Positions 62,779-64,000 of a stretch of 64,000 nucleotides of DNA are shown one piece after another. The stretch is taken from the NCBI GenBank assembly GCA_035530375.1, contig DATKUY010000049.1, positions 1-64,000 of the forward strand. The letters are read 5' to 3'. Below the pieces are notes generated by a model. The model saw only the letters and a list, made by a program, of their open reading frames with translations. It searched no databases and was not told the origin of the DNA. The stretch comes from Sulfuricella sp035530375 (GTDB lineage: Bacteria; Pseudomonadota; Gammaproteobacteria; Burkholderiales; Sulfuricellaceae). The translations under genes were made by a program, and so were the position numbers. Position 1 is the first letter of the stretch, and every line of letters starts with the position of its first letter.

Positions 62779-63192
62779 ATGCGTTACATGCTCGACACCA
62801 ATATCTGCATCTACCTGATGCGCCACCATCCGCCAGAGGTAGCAGAACGATTTGCGAAACTGGAGTATGGCGATGTCATGATGTCATCGATCACGCTCGC
62901 AGAGTTGCGCTATGGCGTCGAATGCCGCCCGGAAAGCCGCGACACGGCAGAAACGGCGCTCCTCGCCCTGCTTACCGATGTGCCCGTAATGGCTTTCGAC
63001 AGCGACGCCGCAACGAGCTACGGCCTCGTGCGCGCCGCAGTGCGGGATCGCAAGCGGGATGCGCTGGATCGCCTCATCGCCGCCCATGCGATCAGCCTCT
63101 CCGTAACCCTGGTCACCAATAATGAAGCCGACTTCAAGGACTACCCCGGTCTCGTCATCGAGAACTGGGCTGAAAATCGAGAAAAAAGTTAA
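62779..63192 (+). CDS. vapC: PIN-domain toxin (VapC)
   Basis: 137 residues. PIN acidic residues: MLDTNICIYL, SITLAELRYG and later RDALDRLIAAHA, VTNNEADFKDYPGL. VapC toxins cut tRNA or rRNA. Three bases after vapB. Confidence 0.93.
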   Translation: MRYMLDTNICIYLMRHHPPEVAERFAKLEYGDVMMSSITLAELRYGVECRPESRDTAETALLALLTDVPVMAFDSDAATSYGLVRAAVRDRKRDALDRLIAAHAISLSVTLVTNNEADFKDYPGLVIENWAENREKS

Positions 63193-63275
63193 GTCGTGTG
63201 AACGGCTCGCCGCCTAACTCGAAGCGCAGGATGCAATTGAGCAGGCTTAAATGTTTTAGGAACAGGATTGTTTTA

Positions 63276-63297
63276 AATTGTAGGACGTCCTACAATT
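63276..63297. promoter_or_regulatory. Perfect 22-bp palindrome before the Phd-PIN module
   Basis: Half-site AATTGTAGGAC followed directly by its complement. It lies 31 bases before the antitoxin ATG; probable autoregulatory operator. Confidence 0.6.
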
Positions 63298-63328
63298 GTC
63301 AAATATAAACTCCTTCCGAGAGCCATAC

Positions 63329-63568
63329 ATGAAACAGCAAATCACGCTGCGCGAAGCCAACCAGCACCTCTCCCGCTACATCGAAGCCGCCACCCAGGGC
63401 AACGAGGTCGTCATCACCAAGCGCGGCAAGCCCGTCGCCAAGCTGGTTCCCATCACCGCAGAACAAACGGTTACTCCTGAACGTCAAGCCGCCTGGGAAA
63501 AACTCCAGTCATCCGCCAGCGGCTTGAACATCGACAAATTCGACCGCGACGCATGTTATGAGCGCTAA
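63329..63568 (+). CDS. Phd/YefM-family antitoxin
   Basis: 79 residues: ITLREANQHLSRYIEAATQG and VVITKRGKPVAKLVPI are the Phd fold. ATG 63329 is used; the longer frame begins inside the palindrome. Overlaps the toxin gene by 11 bases. Confidence 0.9.
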   Translation: MKQQITLREANQHLSRYIEAATQGNEVVITKRGKPVAKLVPITAEQTVTPERQAAWEKLQSSASGLNIDKFDRDACYER

Positions 63569-63998
63569 GCGCTTCACGCTCGACACCAATATCCTGGTAT
63601 ACGCCGTCGATAGCAGCGCAGGAGAACGCCACCATCGCGCCCAAGAGGTTATCGAGTCCATGCTGGCGCAGGACTGCGTGCTGACCCTGCAATCCCTGAG
63701 CGAGTTTTACTTCACCGTCACCCGCAAGGGCAAACTGCCGCCAGCCTTGGCAAAGAAGCAGGTGGGCTGCTGGCAAGCGCTGTTCCCGGTCGTCTCGGCA
63801 GGCCCCGCGTCGCTCAACCGGGCGATTGCCGCCGTGGAATCCAGCCAACTGGCTTTCTGGGACGCCATGCTATGGAGTGCCGCGCGAGATGCCGGGGTGA
63901 CGCGACTACTTTCGGAAGATTTTCAGAACGGACAGGAATTGAGCGGGGTGCGGATCGTCAATCCATTTCTTGGCGCCAGTTTGGAAGAAGTACTTTAA
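63558..63998 (+). CDS. PIN-domain toxin (VapC-like)
   Basis: 146 residues. FTLDTNILVYAVD, LQSLSEFYFTVTR, LAFWDAMLWSAARDAG and LLSEDFQNG give the four acidic residues of an active PIN RNase. Paired with a Phd-type antitoxin. It ends two bases before the window edge. Confidence 0.92.
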   Translation: MSAKRFTLDTNILVYAVDSSAGERHHRAQEVIESMLAQDCVLTLQSLSEFYFTVTRKGKLPPALAKKQVGCWQALFPVVSAGPASLNRAIAAVESSQLAFWDAMLWSAARDAGVTRLLSEDFQNGQELSGVRIVNPFLGASLEEVL

Positions 63999-64000
63999 CC

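Overview
The window looks like a chromosomal segment of a sulfur-oxidising betaproteobacterium (Nitrosomonadales; Sulfuricellaceae, Gallionellaceae or Thiobacillaceae type). The main clues are a dissimilatory sulfite reductase alpha gene (dsrA) at the left edge with sulfur-relay genes facing away from it, and several gene orders common in Betaproteobacteria: kdsD-kdsC-lptCAB-rpoN-hpf-ptsN-hprK-rapZ, and hisDCBHAFIE-hinT-tatABC. The genus call is an inference; no search was run.

Layout. 1-4.0 kb: partial dsrA (minus), with a divergent plus-strand run of a small unknown gene, a stand-alone Cas6/Cmx6-like RAMP protein, a DsrC-family protein without cysteines, a two-domain rhodanese and an unknown helical protein. 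4.1-13.1 kb (minus): ppdK, then parC and parE separated by a 1.5-kb insert holding yoeB, yefM and a nucleotidyl-cyclase-like gene that overlaps the parE stop codon. 13.2-15.6 kb (plus): msrB, srkA and an orphan pseudopilin. 16-28.8 kb: a CPA2 antiporter (minus), then LPS/KDO export, sigma-54, PTS-Ntr and rapZ genes, a NusG_II/Gx pair, a surface-adhesin-E-like protein, ubiX, a PNPOx-fold protein and a small lipoprotein. 29-40 kb: tcdA, a CDF transporter, tatD and a P-type ATPase (minus), a two-component system (plus), then mutY and an AsmA-family gene (minus). 40.2-47.5 kb: tRNA-Gly(CCC), an HD-GYP gene, a degenerate tRNA-Gly fragment, thiS-thiG, trmB, a secreted isochorismatase-fold hydrolase divergent from a LysR gene, a methyltransferase, and a DMT exporter behind a leader-peptide/attenuator arrangement. 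47.6-51.3 kb (minus): a TetR-controlled cluster (AhpD-like, HMA-like, TusA, PhzF, SnoaL-like, nitroreductase). 51.4-61.7 kb: a MITE, rlhA, tatCBA, hinT and the his operon. 61.8-64 kb: three toxin-antitoxin modules in a row.

Most of the window is housekeeping. The non-routine material is (i) the gene set next to dsrA, (ii) the parE/parC insert, (iii) a candidate ribosome-mediated attenuator before the DMT gene with a Trp-containing leader peptide, (iv) at least ten intergenic hairpin repeats built from short units, many with about 10-bp period, some of which supply start or stop codons of neighbouring genes, (v) a foldback MITE that supplies the rlhA stop codon, with a decayed copy beside tRNA-Gly, and (vi) the terminal TA cluster, whose promoters and palindromic operators can be read directly. 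No CRISPR array, rRNA gene, intact IS or prophage was seen.
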